A DNA stretch of 64,000 nucleotides, from positions 1-64,000 of the forward strand of contig JAFTUF010000030.1 in NCBI GenBank assembly GCA_017466405.1. Reading direction: 5' to 3'. The notes below the pieces were generated by a model. It had not been told where the DNA came from. It worked only from the letters and a program-made list of their open reading frames with translations, and ran no database searches. The stretch comes from Bacteroidales bacterium. GTDB taxonomy: Bacteria > Bacteroidota > Bacteroidia > Bacteroidales > F082. Shown one piece after another: positions 34,252 to 43,460 of the stretch. Every line of letters begins with the position of its first letter. Position 1 is the first letter of the stretch. The translations under genes were made by a program, and so were the position numbers.

Positions 34252-35046
34252 ATGAAAAAGATATATACATTATTGATATTAACATCACTCCTTCTGTTCT
34301 CAACAACAGATGCTGATGCACAAATTGTTAAAGGTGAAGGATTTTTAGGATTCAACCTCTCTCAAGTCGATGGCGACAAAGCGTACGGTTACAAGCGCTT
34401 AGGGCTCCATGCTGGCTTAGGAGCCTTGGTTCCAATCTATCAGAAAAACAATCTAATCATCGACTTCGCATTGGAAGTTGCATTCAATCAAAAGGGAGCT
34501 CACCAAAGACAGATATACAGCGGAGCTAACGACGGCATCACTGGCGAATACGATTTATACCTAAATTACCTTGAAGTTCCAGTATTGATTTATTTCACTG
34601 ATAAACAAATCACTTCATTTGGCATAGGTGCCTCATACGGAAGACTTGTAGGATTGAAAGAATACGAGCACGGCAACCTCACCGACGTAAATCTCAGCTA
34701 CACTGGAGTTGACAAATACGACCTCAACGATTTCTGTATTCTTGCTGATGTCAAATTCAGGATACATGAAAGATTAAAGTTAGGTGTGAGATTTCAATAT
34801 TCTATGGATAAGATTAGGACCAGACCATTCTATCTTGTCAATGGCAATCCAGACTGTCCACGCGACCAATATAACAACACCATAACGGCCAGATTGATAT
34901 ACGTATTCAACGAAGACAGGAGCCAATATCTTTATGACGAATATGAATTTCACGGCGACAACCCAAGAATACATCAGAAAGCCGTTGATAAGAAGTTAAA
35001 GAAATTAAGGAAACAACAAGAAAGAGAAGAAAGAAAGAACAAATAA
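34252..35046 (+). CDS. PorT-like outer-membrane beta-barrel protein
   Basis: The 264-residue protein has a signal peptide (MKKIYTLLILTSLLLFSTTDADAQ) and an eight-strand-type barrel (GFLGFNLSQVDGDKAYGYKRLGLHAGLGALVPIY, INFALEVAFNQKGAH-like strands, LKLGVRFQYSMDKIRTRPF). The C-terminus is a highly charged tail (KLKKLRKQQEREERKNK). It falls in the broad PorT/outer-membrane-beta-barrel group; whether it is a type IX secretion part is not certain. The ATG at 34252 begins the signal peptide. Confidence 0.75.
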   Translation: MKKIYTLLILTSLLLFSTTDADAQIVKGEGFLGFNLSQVDGDKAYGYKRLGLHAGLGALVPIYQKNNLIIDFALEVAFNQKGAHQRQIYSGANDGITGEYDLYLNYLEVPVLIYFTDKQITSFGIGASYGRLVGLKEYEHGNLTDVNLSYTGVDKYDLNDFCILADVKFRIHERLKLGVRFQYSMDKIRTRPFYLVNGNPDCPRDQYNNTITARLIYVFNEDRSQYLYDEYEFHGDNPRIHQKAVDKKLKKLRKQQEREERKNK

Positions 35047-35055
35047 GATATAAAA

Positions 35056-35079
35056 AAGGGACGTGGCTTCACGTCCCTT
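35056..35079. terminator. Strong two-way terminator
   Basis: AAGGGACGTG (35056-35065) pairs perfectly with CACGTCCCTT (35070-35079) around GCTT. An A-run on the left gives a T-run for the minus strand; the plus side is followed by AATTGTAT. It separates convergent genes. Confidence 0.88.
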
Positions 35080-35088
35080 AATTGTATA

Positions 35089-37692
35089 TCATTCAACAAC
35101 AGTTACCATCTCTCTTAAATCCTTGATAGTCTTCTTATGACCTTCATAATCGACATAACCAAGTCCTTCGAGAAGTAACTCTACATTACGTCCTGATTTA
35201 AGAAATTCGTTTACTGTGTTATAAACGCAATACTCTGTCGCAATACCGCTAACAACAACATCTTTATTTGCATAGTCTTTCAAAGCAACTCCGTTTGAGT
35301 TAACTGCTTCAAAACCTGAATATTGTTCTTCGTCTTGTTTGCATCCCTTACGGAAAATGTTACGAGCTGGATCGGGACGGTTAGCAGGATTTTCCACTTT
35401 TGTATAGAACGACTCATGAATTGCACCACCGCGTGTTCCTTCAACACAGTGAGGAGGCCAAATACCACCAAACTCAACGAAAGAGCTGTGATTTGCAGGA
35501 TGACAATCTGTTATATAAATAACTTCTTGCTCTGGATGTGCATTGATGTATTTTACAACTTCTTCAACTGCTTCTTCTGAGTGACCGCATGCCAACGAAC
35601 CATCGATGAAATCGTAAAGCATGTCAACAACCAAATGTGTTGGTGCAGCATGATTTTCTTTTACGAAGCTATATTTCTTGCCATAATCTAAATGCTGTTG
35701 TACGAAGTCTGATGGATAATTAACGACATAATCAACGACCTTACCGTTTTTCTCAACAGGAACGATGTCAGGGTTGATGAATCCACCGTATGGTCTGAGA
35801 TTCAAAGCGTCGTAACGTTCCTTAACTTCTTTATGTAAAACAGGATCTACTTTAACAGCGTATGTCTCGATGAGTTTCTTACCAGCTTCATAATCGCCTT
35901 CTGATTTGATGCGTTGAATTTCAGCGAGAAGCTCACCAAACAATCCACGTAATCTTTCATAATCATTGATAACGAAATATGTCTTTCCGTCTTTGACGAT
36001 CTTTTCAATAACATTCTCAGCCTTACCTTTTTCATAGCACCACTCAGAGATGAGTTTGCGGTCTTGCATGTGTGATTCTGTCACATTCTTACCTAACTCT
36101 ATACGTGAAAGTTGACTCATTAAGCCATTACGGATGAAGTTTGCGTAAGCTGCTTTATAAGCTTCCATATCAGGCATGATGCCGAGTTCAACCATCTTAG
36201 GGTCTGCGCAATAATATAGACCGAACAAGTCGGCGCGTGATTCTTCAAGAGCTGAGTTATACTCTTTCAATGCGTTTGGTTGTGTTGTTGGAAGAAGTTG
36301 TCCTGAGCCATGACCTAGACATTCATGTAAATCTGTATGAACTACATCAGCATGAGAACCATATTTTTTGCAAAGATCTATTTCTTCTTGCGAATAGGCG
36401 AACTCAGCCAAAACACTCTTTGGAGATTCTTGAGCTGCCTTATCGTAAGCGTCCATCAAATTTGTGATTGTCACTGATTTTGAACCGTAATCCTTACGAA
36501 TCCAGTCGGCATTAGGAAGATTTATTCCGATTGGAGGTGCAGGGAAACAATCGCCAGCTAATGTTGTAACAATGATACCTTTAGCAGTAACGCCTTTACA
36601 TTCTTTCTTCTTGAAACGTTCATCGACAGGAGAATTGTCTTCAAACCATTGAGCATTCTGACTAATTATTGAAGAACGTTTTGTAGCTTCCAAATCCTTG
36701 AAATTCACCACAGCTTCCCATGTTGCTTTCATTCCCATTGGGTCGCCATAATCTTCTATGAAACCATTAACATAGTCAATCATTGAAACAGAATCTTGTA
36801 CCCAAGCTACATTATATTCGTCCCAAATGTTAAGGTCGCCTGTCTTGTAATAATTTATTAACAGATTTGTATAATTACGTTGAGCGTCATTTTCTGCTAC
36901 CATATTTGCTTTTTCCAACCAATAAATAATTTGGTCGATTGCTTCGCCATAGAGTCCGCCTGATTTATATACGTCTTCATAAATCTTTCCATTCTCCTTG
37001 ACGAGTTTTGAATTCAAACCGTATGAAATTGGAGTAGCGTCATTAGGATTTCTTTGTGCATCATAGAATTTTTCAACTTCTTCTTTAGAGATGTCACCTT
37101 TATAGAAGTTTACAGCTGAATTTTTAATGATATCGTCTTCCCCACTACGACGTGTTGCGTATAAATCTTTGTCGAAGATAACAGGTGTGACAAATGTCAA
37201 AAATTCTTCAACAGTCTCGTTTTCAGCGAGAGGAAGTTGTGAAGAATCAGAGTTCTTAACTAATTCAGCAAAATATTCTTGAGATATTTCTGGGAAGAAT
37301 TTATCTTCTGCATAATGATGATGGATACCATTGCTGAAGAAGACGCGTTTCGCGTAAGTGACGAAGTTCTTGAAATCCTCTGTGTTACGGTCACCTTTGT
37401 AAGAATTAAGGATAGCCTCGTTTGTCTTACGAACAGTGAGGTTATATTTAAAATTCTGGTCAGCGAGAATATCACGACCACATTTAGCAGCCTCACCTAA
37501 ATAATAAAGGTATTCCTTTTGTTGAAGAGAAAGATTTTCCCATTCTGGAATTTGATAACGCATAATCTTAAGATCTGCGAACTCATCGACGAGATATTTA
37601 AAATTCTTCTCGTCATTTTTTGCTTGTTGGTCTGATGTATTACAGCTGAATAACAGACCGATAACACTTAAACCCATAATAAACTTTTTCAT
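35089..37692 (-). CDS. M49 dipeptidyl-peptidase III-like lipoprotein fused to a nicotinamidase domain
   Basis: The 867-residue protein begins with a lipobox (GLLFSC, Cys17). Residues to ~680 are an M49 metallopeptidase: zinc site HECLGH at 456-461 and second motif EESRAD at 483-488, as in Bacteroides DPP III. Residues ~684-867 (35089-35643) are a nicotinamidase/isochorismatase domain with all marks: catalytic Asp690 (VVDMLYDF), metal site ITDCHPANHSSF plus PPHCVEG, Lys in IFRKGC, and Cys in GIATEYCVYN. Bacteroides DPP III stops near residue 675, so the second domain is an addition. The frame is unbroken. The pairing predicts cleavage of dipeptides and of nicotinamide or a like amide, possibly in the periplasm. 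Confidence 0.88.
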   Translation of the reverse strand: MKKFIMGLSVIGLLFSCNTSDQQAKNDEKNFKYLVDEFADLKIMRYQIPEWENLSLQQKEYLYYLGEAAKCGRDILADQNFKYNLTVRKTNEAILNSYKGDRNTEDFKNFVTYAKRVFFSNGIHHHYAEDKFFPEISQEYFAELVKNSDSSQLPLAENETVEEFLTFVTPVIFDKDLYATRRSGEDDIIKNSAVNFYKGDISKEEVEKFYDAQRNPNDATPISYGLNSKLVKENGKIYEDVYKSGGLYGEAIDQIIYWLEKANMVAENDAQRNYTNLLINYYKTGDLNIWDEYNVAWVQDSVSMIDYVNGFIEDYGDPMGMKATWEAVVNFKDLEATKRSSIISQNAQWFEDNSPVDERFKKKECKGVTAKGIIVTTLAGDCFPAPPIGINLPNADWIRKDYGSKSVTITNLMDAYDKAAQESPKSVLAEFAYSQEEIDLCKKYGSHADVVHTDLHECLGHGSGQLLPTTQPNALKEYNSALEESRADLFGLYYCADPKMVELGIMPDMEAYKAAYANFIRNGLMSQLSRIELGKNVTESHMQDRKLISEWCYEKGKAENVIEKIVKDGKTYFVINDYERLRGLFGELLAEIQRIKSEGDYEAGKKLIETYAVKVDPVLHKEVKERYDALNLRPYGGFINPDIVPVEKNGKVVDYVVNYPSDFVQQHLDYGKKYSFVKENHAAPTHLVVDMLYDFIDGSLACGHSEEAVEEVVKYINAHPEQEVIYITDCHPANHSSFVEFGGIWPPHCVEGTRGGAIHESFYTKVENPANRPDPARNIFRKGCKQDEEQYSGFEAVNSNGVALKDYANKDVVVSGIATEYCVYNTVNEFLKSGRNVELLLEGLGYVDYEGHKKTIKDLREMVTVVE

Positions 37693-37716
37693 TACGATAT
37701 AATTTTAATTGACCTG

Positions 37717-37724
37717 CAAATGTA
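37717..37724 (-). promoter_or_regulatory. -7 promoter element (TACATTTG) of the M49 fusion gene
   Basis: TACATTTG on the minus strand matches TAnnTTTG, 24 bases before the ATG. Confidence 0.55.
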
Positions 37725-37729
37725 GTGAT

Positions 37730-38659
37730 TTATTTGTTAATATTTTTCAATGGTGAATCTGAACTATACGGCACTTTTCCTGATGGAACGACTTTGCTTG
37801 AACTTTCAAGATGTATGTCTTGGTCATCGAAGAAGATATGAGCACCGAATGCTTTGAGTACTTTATCCTTCGGCATTCCTCCGAGGAAATACACCTCATT
37901 GACATAGACGCCCCATTTCTTTAAAGTATTGATGACTCTCATGTGAGCAGGAGCGCTGCGAGAAGAGACAATAGCCAATCGTAATGGAGACAACTCCACC
38001 GTGACAGGAAGACATTCTTGTATCTTCGACAATTTCTTCAACAACTTAGCGAAAGGTCCTTCTTGCAACGGAATATCCTTATTCTCTGACTCATACTTTC
38101 TAAATGAGTCGATGCCCTCTTGTTTATAACGCAATTCAGAGTCTTCGTTAAACAAGACTGCGTCAGCATCGAAAGCGATTCTTACCACATTAGATGCAGG
38201 GTTAAATTCTTTTGGAGGTTCATAAATGACAGCAGCAGCGCAATTGCTATGTGCATCGACAACTGCCTGAACACTATTTTCATCTTTCGACAAAAACAAG
38301 TCAACACCGAAAGCATCAATATATGGAGAAATCGGCTCACCTCCTGAGAATGCCAATCTTGTTATATCAAGTTCATATTTCTCAATGGATTTCAGAATTC
38401 TTAGTCCAGTCTCCGGACTATTACGTGACATAACGACAACCTCCACCACAGGTTTATGAGCCTGCTTATTTAACTCCATAAGACTTTTCACGAGATAAAA
38501 TGCAGTTCCTTTCTCTAAAGGAACATCCTGGTTTTTATCTTGATATTCCCTATATTTCTTAACACCCTCTTTCTCAAAGATGTCGTTTTCTGCCTCAAGG
38601 TCAAATAAGGCTCGCGCCGTAACGCCTACAACTAAAACTTCTGAAAGATCAATACTCAT
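37730..38659 (-). CDS. 5'-nucleotidase, cytosolic type I family
   Basis: The 309-residue protein belongs to the 5'-nucleotidase family typified by cN-I: LVVGVTARALFDLEAENDIF at the start, VVVMSRNSPETGLRILKSIE, a central IAFDADAVLFNEDSE (motif I of the phosphatase), LAIVSSRSAPAHMRVINTL and FFDDQ near the end. It would remove phosphate from nucleoside monophosphates in the cytoplasm. It lies downstream of pepT behind a hairpin and upstream of the M49 fusion gene, all on the same strand. Confidence 0.88.
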   Translation of the reverse strand: MSIDLSEVLVVGVTARALFDLEAENDIFEKEGVKKYREYQDKNQDVPLEKGTAFYLVKSLMELNKQAHKPVVEVVVMSRNSPETGLRILKSIEKYELDITRLAFSGGEPISPYIDAFGVDLFLSKDENSVQAVVDAHSNCAAAVIYEPPKEFNPASNVVRIAFDADAVLFNEDSELRYKQEGIDSFRKYESENKDIPLQEGPFAKLLKKLSKIQECLPVTVELSPLRLAIVSSRSAPAHMRVINTLKKWGVYVNEVYFLGGMPKDKVLKAFGAHIFFDDQDIHLESSSKVVPSGKVPYSSDSPLKNINK

Positions 38660-38666
38660 ATTTGCG

Positions 38667-38729
38667 GTTTAAGGATTAAAGTTTAAGGCTTAAAGTTCTG
38701 GAAATATCCTTAAACTTTAAACCTTGAAC
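38667..38729 (-). terminator. Repeat-word hairpin after pepT
   Basis: Arms 38667-38688 and 38708-38729 are complementary over 22 bases with two mismatches, around a 19-base loop. The arms are built of TTTAAGG and ATTAAAGTT words. It sits 12 bases beyond the pepT stop and eight bases before the next start codon. Confidence 0.7.
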
Positions 38730-38740
38730 TTTAAACAAAG

Positions 38741-39958
38741 TTACTCTGAAAACAAACTAATAATATTCAAAATTACTTCTGATGCCTTTTCCATACTTTC
38801 TAATGGGACATATTCATATTTTCCATGGAAGTTATGTCCGCCAGCGAAAATATTAGGACAAGGCAATCCCATGAAACTGAGATTTGCGCCGTCGGTACCA
38901 CCACGAATTGGTTGTACTTTTGGTTTTATACCAGCCATCTCAATAGCTTTGATAGCCTTTTCAACGATAAAATAATGAGGTTCTACTTCCTGACGCATAT
39001 TGTAATATTGATGTTTGACATCAACAGTGACAGCACCATTATATTTTTTATTCAAGAACTCACCGATAGAAACAATCAAAGACTTCTTTTCTTCAAACTT
39101 AGCTCTGTCGTGGTCGCGGATAATATATTGCATAGAAGTCTCTTCCACAGTACCTTTGATATCTGTGAGATGATAGAAACCTTCGTAACCACAAGTAAAT
39201 TCAGGACGCTGGTCAACAGGAAGCATCGCGTTAAATTCCATTGCAATCTGCATTGAATTTACCATCTTGCCTTTTGCATAACCAGGATGGATATTGGCTC
39301 CTTGAATATGAATCTTTGCACCAGCAGCGTTGAAATTTTCATATTCCAACTCGCCTATCTCGCCGCCGTCAATGGTGTATGCATATTTAGCACCAAACTT
39401 CTTAACATCAAATTTAGCAACACCACGACCAATCTCTTCATCAGGAGTGAAACCTATCTTAATCTCACCATGCTTAACCTCTGGATGTTCCATAAGATAT
39501 TGAGCAGCATACATTATAGCAGCAACGCCACCTTTATCGTCAGCACCTAACAATGTGGTTCCATCTGTCGTTATCATTGTCTTGCCGATATAATTCTGCA
39601 TCTCAGGAAAGTCTGATACTCTCAAGACAATATCCTTTTCTGCATTAAGCATAATATCGCCACCTTGATAATTCTCAATGATTTGTGGTTTTATGTCAGC
39701 ACCTGAAGCATCTGGCGATGTATCTACGTGAGCTATAAAACCTATAGCAGGAACTTCCTTCTCAATATTTGAAGGAATTGTAGCCATAACGTAACCAAAC
39801 TCGTCTAACTCAGCTTTGATTCCCATTGCTTCAAGTTCATCGCGTAACATTCTCAATAAGTTGAATTGTCTTTCTGAACTTGGTTGTGTCTCTGACTCAG
39901 GATCTGACATAGTATCGACAGAGACATATCTCAAAAATTTATCTAATAATTTTTCCAT
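38741..39958 (-). CDS. pepT: Peptidase T (tripeptide aminopeptidase)
   Basis: The 405-residue M20 metallopeptidase shows IGFIAHVDTSPDASG (first metal His/Asp), TLLGADDKGGVAAIMYA (bridging Asp), FTPDEEIGRG (catalytic Glu pair), YTIDGG and PIRGGTDGANLSFMGLPCPNIFAGGHNFHGKYEYVP. It removes the N-terminal residue from tripeptides. It is downstream of an OPT peptide transporter on the same strand, which fits uptake followed by hydrolysis. Confidence 0.96.
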   Translation of the reverse strand: MEKLLDKFLRYVSVDTMSDPESETQPSSERQFNLLRMLRDELEAMGIKAELDEFGYVMATIPSNIEKEVPAIGFIAHVDTSPDASGADIKPQIIENYQGGDIMLNAEKDIVLRVSDFPEMQNYIGKTMITTDGTTLLGADDKGGVAAIMYAAQYLMEHPEVKHGEIKIGFTPDEEIGRGVAKFDVKKFGAKYAYTIDGGEIGELEYENFNAAGAKIHIQGANIHPGYAKGKMVNSMQIAMEFNAMLPVDQRPEFTCGYEGFYHLTDIKGTVEETSMQYIIRDHDRAKFEEKKSLIVSIGEFLNKKYNGAVTVDVKHQYYNMRQEVEPHYFIVEKAIKAIEMAGIKPKVQPIRGGTDGANLSFMGLPCPNIFAGGHNFHGKYEYVPLESMEKASEVILNIISLFSE

Positions 39959-39979
39959 TGTATTTTGATTTTATATTTG

Positions 39980-40027
39980 AGAGACGCATCAATGTGTGTA
40001 TATTGCAGGAAACATTGATACGTCTCT
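39980..40027 (-). terminator. GAGACGC/GCGTCTC-type hairpin after the OPT gene
   Basis: AGAGACGCATCAATGT (39980-39995) pairs with ACATTGATACGTCTCT (40012-40027) with one mismatch around a 16-base loop. It lies between the OPT stop and the pepT start. Confidence 0.65.
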
Positions 40028-40047
40028 ACTTTGTTAATTGTCAATTG

Positions 40048-42057
40048 TTAATTCTCAACTTTTGCTCTTTTTGAATCCCAAATCATATAAGCGATGATTG
40101 CGATGTACATCACCAATGCTACCAATGAAGCCCATGGTGTTTGAGCGAATGCTGTTCCGTCGGCAGTTCTTACGATTAAGTCAACGTTAGCGAACTTCAA
40201 GATTGCACTTACAACACCCATCAATGCGCCACCAGCGATGAAACCTGAAGCGATGAGAGTACCTCTGTTGTTACGTGCGTTGTTGAGAGCTTCGTCTTTG
40301 CTACGTGTACTTACGTACCATGAGATTGCACCACCTATTAATAAAGGTATGTTGAGATCTATTGGGATAAACATACCAAGTGCGAATGGTAATGCTGGTA
40401 TTTTTGCGACAGTCAATATCAATGCTATAACAGCGCCAATTCCGTATAACAACCAAGGTGCGCTACCACCCGACATCATCGGTTCAATAACAGCAGACAT
40501 AGCGTTTGCTTGAGGAGCGACCAATGCATCGTCGCCGACAAAACCGTATGCTTTGTTCAAAACCATGATGACACCTGCCACTGTCGCTGCTGCAACAGCA
40601 ACGCCGACAAACTTCCAAATTTCCTGATTTCTTGGTGTCGTACCAATCCAGTAACCAACTTTCAAGTCGGTGATGAAAGCACCAGCTACAGCCAAAGCTG
40701 TACAAACAACGCCACCAATGATAAGAGCTGCTGTCATACCCATAGCTCCGCTCAAACCTGCTGCAACCATAACTAAAGAAGCTAATATCAAGGTCATAAG
40801 AGTCATACCACTAACAGGGTTGGAACCTACAATAGCGATAGCATTTGCTGCTACTGTCGTGAACAAGAATGATATAATTGCAACAACCAAGATTCCAACT
40901 AACGCGTGTTTTACATTATGAACGACGCCAAACCAGAAGAAGAAGAATGTAATTATTAACACAACGATGATTCCTACCACGACAAACTTCATCGAGAGGT
41001 CACGTTGAGTACGTTCTTCTTTTTCAGCGTTTTTCTTTCCTTTGAACTCATTAGCAGCCAAACCAACAGACGATTTAATTACGCCCCATGATTTAATGAT
41101 ACTCACAACACCAGCCATCGCGATTCCACCGATACCGATATGACGTGCATATTCTTTAAAAATCATCTCAGGCTCCATCTGTCCTATCTTCATTGTTATA
41201 CCAGAATTCATAAGGTCAATAATCTCATTTCCCCAAAAGAGATTCATTCCTGGAATGATAATAAACCAAACCAATATTGAACCACAACAGATTATGAAAG
41301 CATATTTCAAACCGATGATATAGCCGAGACCGAGAACAGCAGCGCCGACATTTACCTTAAACATCAGTTTTGCACTGTCAGCGACAGCAAGCCCCCATGT
41401 CATCACTTTTGTAGATAAAGTCTCTGTCCATAAACCGAAAGTTGAGACAAGGAAGTCATAGACACCACCAATCAAACCACTAACTACTAACAACAGAGAG
41501 TCTTTTCCTTTTTTCTGACCACTGACGAGAACCTGTGTCGTTGCAGTAGCTTCAGGGAATGGGAACTTTCCATGTTGTTCTTTAACGAAATATTTTCTGA
41601 AAGGAATTAAAAAAAGTATTCCCAAAATGCCGCCCAAAAGCGATGCGAGGAATACTTGCATATAATTGATTTCTATTGCATAGCCTTTACCTTGAAGAAT
41701 ATAAAGAGCAGGCAATGTAAAGATAGCGCCTGCCACTACTCCGCCAGAGCAACCTCCAATTGACTGGATGATGACATTTTGAGAAAGTGCATCGTTTTTC
41801 TTTGCAACACCCGACAAACCAATCGCGATGATAGCAATAGGAATAGCTGCTTCAAAGACCTGTCCTACTTTAAGACCTAGATAAGCTGCGGCAGCAGAAA
41901 ACAAAACTGTCATCAAAAGGCCTATGGTCACAGACCATACTGTCACTTCTTTATACTTTTTATCCGAAGAAAGAATCGGTTTATAAACCTCACCCGGAGC
42001 CAGTTCGCGTTGCGCGTTTTCTGGCAAACTCATGTTTTCGTTGTTTGTTTTTTCCAT
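40048..42057 (-). CDS. OPT family oligopeptide transporter
   Basis: The 669-residue protein has about 15 membrane helices and OPT features: YLGLKVGQVFEAAIPIAI, QNVIIQSIGGCSGGVVAGAIFTLPALY, FRKYFVKEQHGKFPFPEATATTQVLVSGQKKG and LPFALGMFIPIDLNIPLLIGGAISW. OPT carriers use the proton gradient to take up oligopeptides. Start set at the ATG 42055-42057; a TTG three codons earlier is unlikely. Divergent or separate promoter TAAGTTTG stands at 42083-42090. pepT follows. Confidence 0.93.
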   Translation of the reverse strand: MEKTNNENMSLPENAQRELAPGEVYKPILSSDKKYKEVTVWSVTIGLLMTVLFSAAAAYLGLKVGQVFEAAIPIAIIAIGLSGVAKKNDALSQNVIIQSIGGCSGGVVAGAIFTLPALYILQGKGYAIEINYMQVFLASLLGGILGILFLIPFRKYFVKEQHGKFPFPEATATTQVLVSGQKKGKDSLLLVVSGLIGGVYDFLVSTFGLWTETLSTKVMTWGLAVADSAKLMFKVNVGAAVLGLGYIIGLKYAFIICCGSILVWFIIIPGMNLFWGNEIIDLMNSGITMKIGQMEPEMIFKEYARHIGIGGIAMAGVVSIIKSWGVIKSSVGLAANEFKGKKNAEKEERTQRDLSMKFVVVGIIVVLIITFFFFWFGVVHNVKHALVGILVVAIISFLFTTVAANAIAIVGSNPVSGMTLMTLILASLVMVAAGLSGAMGMTAALIIGGVVCTALAVAGAFITDLKVGYWIGTTPRNQEIWKFVGVAVAAATVAGVIMVLNKAYGFVGDDALVAPQANAMSAVIEPMMSGGSAPWLLYGIGAVIALILTVAKIPALPFALGMFIPIDLNIPLLIGGAISWYVSTRSKDEALNNARNNRGTLIASGFIAGGALMGVVSAILKFANVDLIVRTADGTAFAQTPWASLVALVMYIAIIAYMIWDSKRAKVEN

Positions 42058-42082
42058 AATTTCCAATATTAATTTCTGAAGG

Positions 42083-42090
42083 CAAACTTA
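42083..42090 (-). promoter_or_regulatory. -7 promoter element (TAAGTTTG) of the OPT gene
   Basis: TAAGTTTG on the minus strand is a TAnnTTTG match, 25 bases before the OPT ATG. Confidence 0.55.
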
Positions 42091-42163
42091 CAATATTTTA
42101 AAAGAAATAGCAAGTTAAAAATTGTTAAAAATGTAGCTGTATTATTCTATGTTTTATTAACTT

Positions 42164-43333
42164 TCATTCCCCACCAAAAACTTCTCTCATCTGCATCAAA
42201 GCCGTTTTCACAACAGAACGCGGACATGCAAGATTCATTCTCATACAACACTCGCCTTCCTTGCCAAAAAGACTACCAGAGTTAAGTCCGACTCCAGCTT
42301 CAAAGACCAACTTTCTATTCAGTTCCTCATCACCGAATCCGTAGTCTTTGAAATTCAGCCAAATCATATATGTGGCCTCAGTCTCATGAATTCTAACCTT
42401 TGGCATTTCCTTGCGAATGAAATCAGTGGCAAAATCAATATTACCTTTTATATAATTAATGAGTTGCGAATGCCATTCATCGCCTTTTTCCATAGCTGCT
42501 TTGGTAGCAATCTTACCGAAGATATTTCCAAGATCTGATTCTGTAGAATGAACAAAATCAACGAATTTATTTCTCAAATTCTCATTTGGAATAATGACCG
42601 TTGAGGTTGTCATACCTGCTAAATTAAAAGTCTTGCTTGCCGCATGAGCTGTGATGCTGTTTTGTGCAAACTCTTCCGACAAAGAGGCAAAGGGAGTATG
42701 CTTAAATCCTGGCATAACAAGGTCACAATGAATCTCATCAGAAAATACCAAGACATCGTTTCTCATACAAATCTCACCTAATCTCAAAAGTTCCTCTTTC
42801 CTCCACGATCTTCCAACTGGATTATGAGGATTACACAAAATCAACATCTTAGCAGTCTTCGCCTGTTTCTCCAACAAATCATAATCCATCACATAGCCAT
42901 CTTCTGTATCGATAAGCGTATTCTGCACAAGTTTACGATTGTGATTATTTACAGCATAAAAGAAAGGATGATAAACAGGCGGCTGAATGATTATCTCATC
43001 ACCTTCTTTGGTCAATCCCATCACTGCCATATTAAAAGCGTTAACGACACCAGGAGTAAACGACATCCATTCCTTTTTGGTCCTCCATTGATGGTGACGT
43101 TCAATCCATTGCACTATAGATTCATAATAAGCATCTTCACGAAAGGTATAACCATAGACATCACCTTTAGCTCTTTCTATCACAGCTTCACGAATAAAAT
43201 CCGCTGTAGGAAAATCCATGTCGGCAACCCACATTGGAATGACATCAGCCCTTCCGAAAATAGTTTCTCTCTGATCGTATTTTATACACTCTGTATTTGT
43301 TCGATCAATGACTTTATCAAAATTGTATATCAT
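42164..43333 (-). CDS. PatB/MalY-type aminotransferase (cystathionine beta-lyase)
   Basis: The 389-residue fold-type I PLP enzyme has MWVADMDFPTADFIREAV, PGVVNAFNMAV, QPPVYHPFF, LCNPHNPVGRSW, FSDEIHCDLV, and the PLP lysine in HAASKTFNLAGMTTS. These are marks of the MalY/PatB C-S lyases, which split cystathionine or cysteine conjugates to pyruvate, ammonia and a thiol. The name is by family; substrate is not shown. It stands between the OPT gene and a divergent TonB receptor gene. Confidence 0.9.
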   Translation of the reverse strand: MIYNFDKVIDRTNTECIKYDQRETIFGRADVIPMWVADMDFPTADFIREAVIERAKGDVYGYTFREDAYYESIVQWIERHHQWRTKKEWMSFTPGVVNAFNMAVMGLTKEGDEIIIQPPVYHPFFYAVNNHNRKLVQNTLIDTEDGYVMDYDLLEKQAKTAKMLILCNPHNPVGRSWRKEELLRLGEICMRNDVLVFSDEIHCDLVMPGFKHTPFASLSEEFAQNSITAHAASKTFNLAGMTTSTVIIPNENLRNKFVDFVHSTESDLGNIFGKIATKAAMEKGDEWHSQLINYIKGNIDFATDFIRKEMPKVRIHETEATYMIWLNFKDYGFGDEELNRKLVFEAGVGLNSGSLFGKEGECCMRMNLACPRSVVKTALMQMREVFGGE

Positions 43334-43430
43334 ATCTTAAAATTTATTTGCAAATATGACACTTTATTTTCATTATTTACGTTGAAATCATAAAAAAAGT
43401 TAAAACCTATTTTTAAGAGATAATTAATTG

Positions 43431-43438
43431 TAAATTTG
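43431..43438 (+). promoter_or_regulatory. -7 promoter element (TAAATTTG) of the TonB receptor gene
   Basis: TAAATTTG is a TAnnTTTG match 22 bases before the ATG at 43461. Confidence 0.6.
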
Positions 43439-43460
43439 CAGAAAATTAAAGATTAATTAA

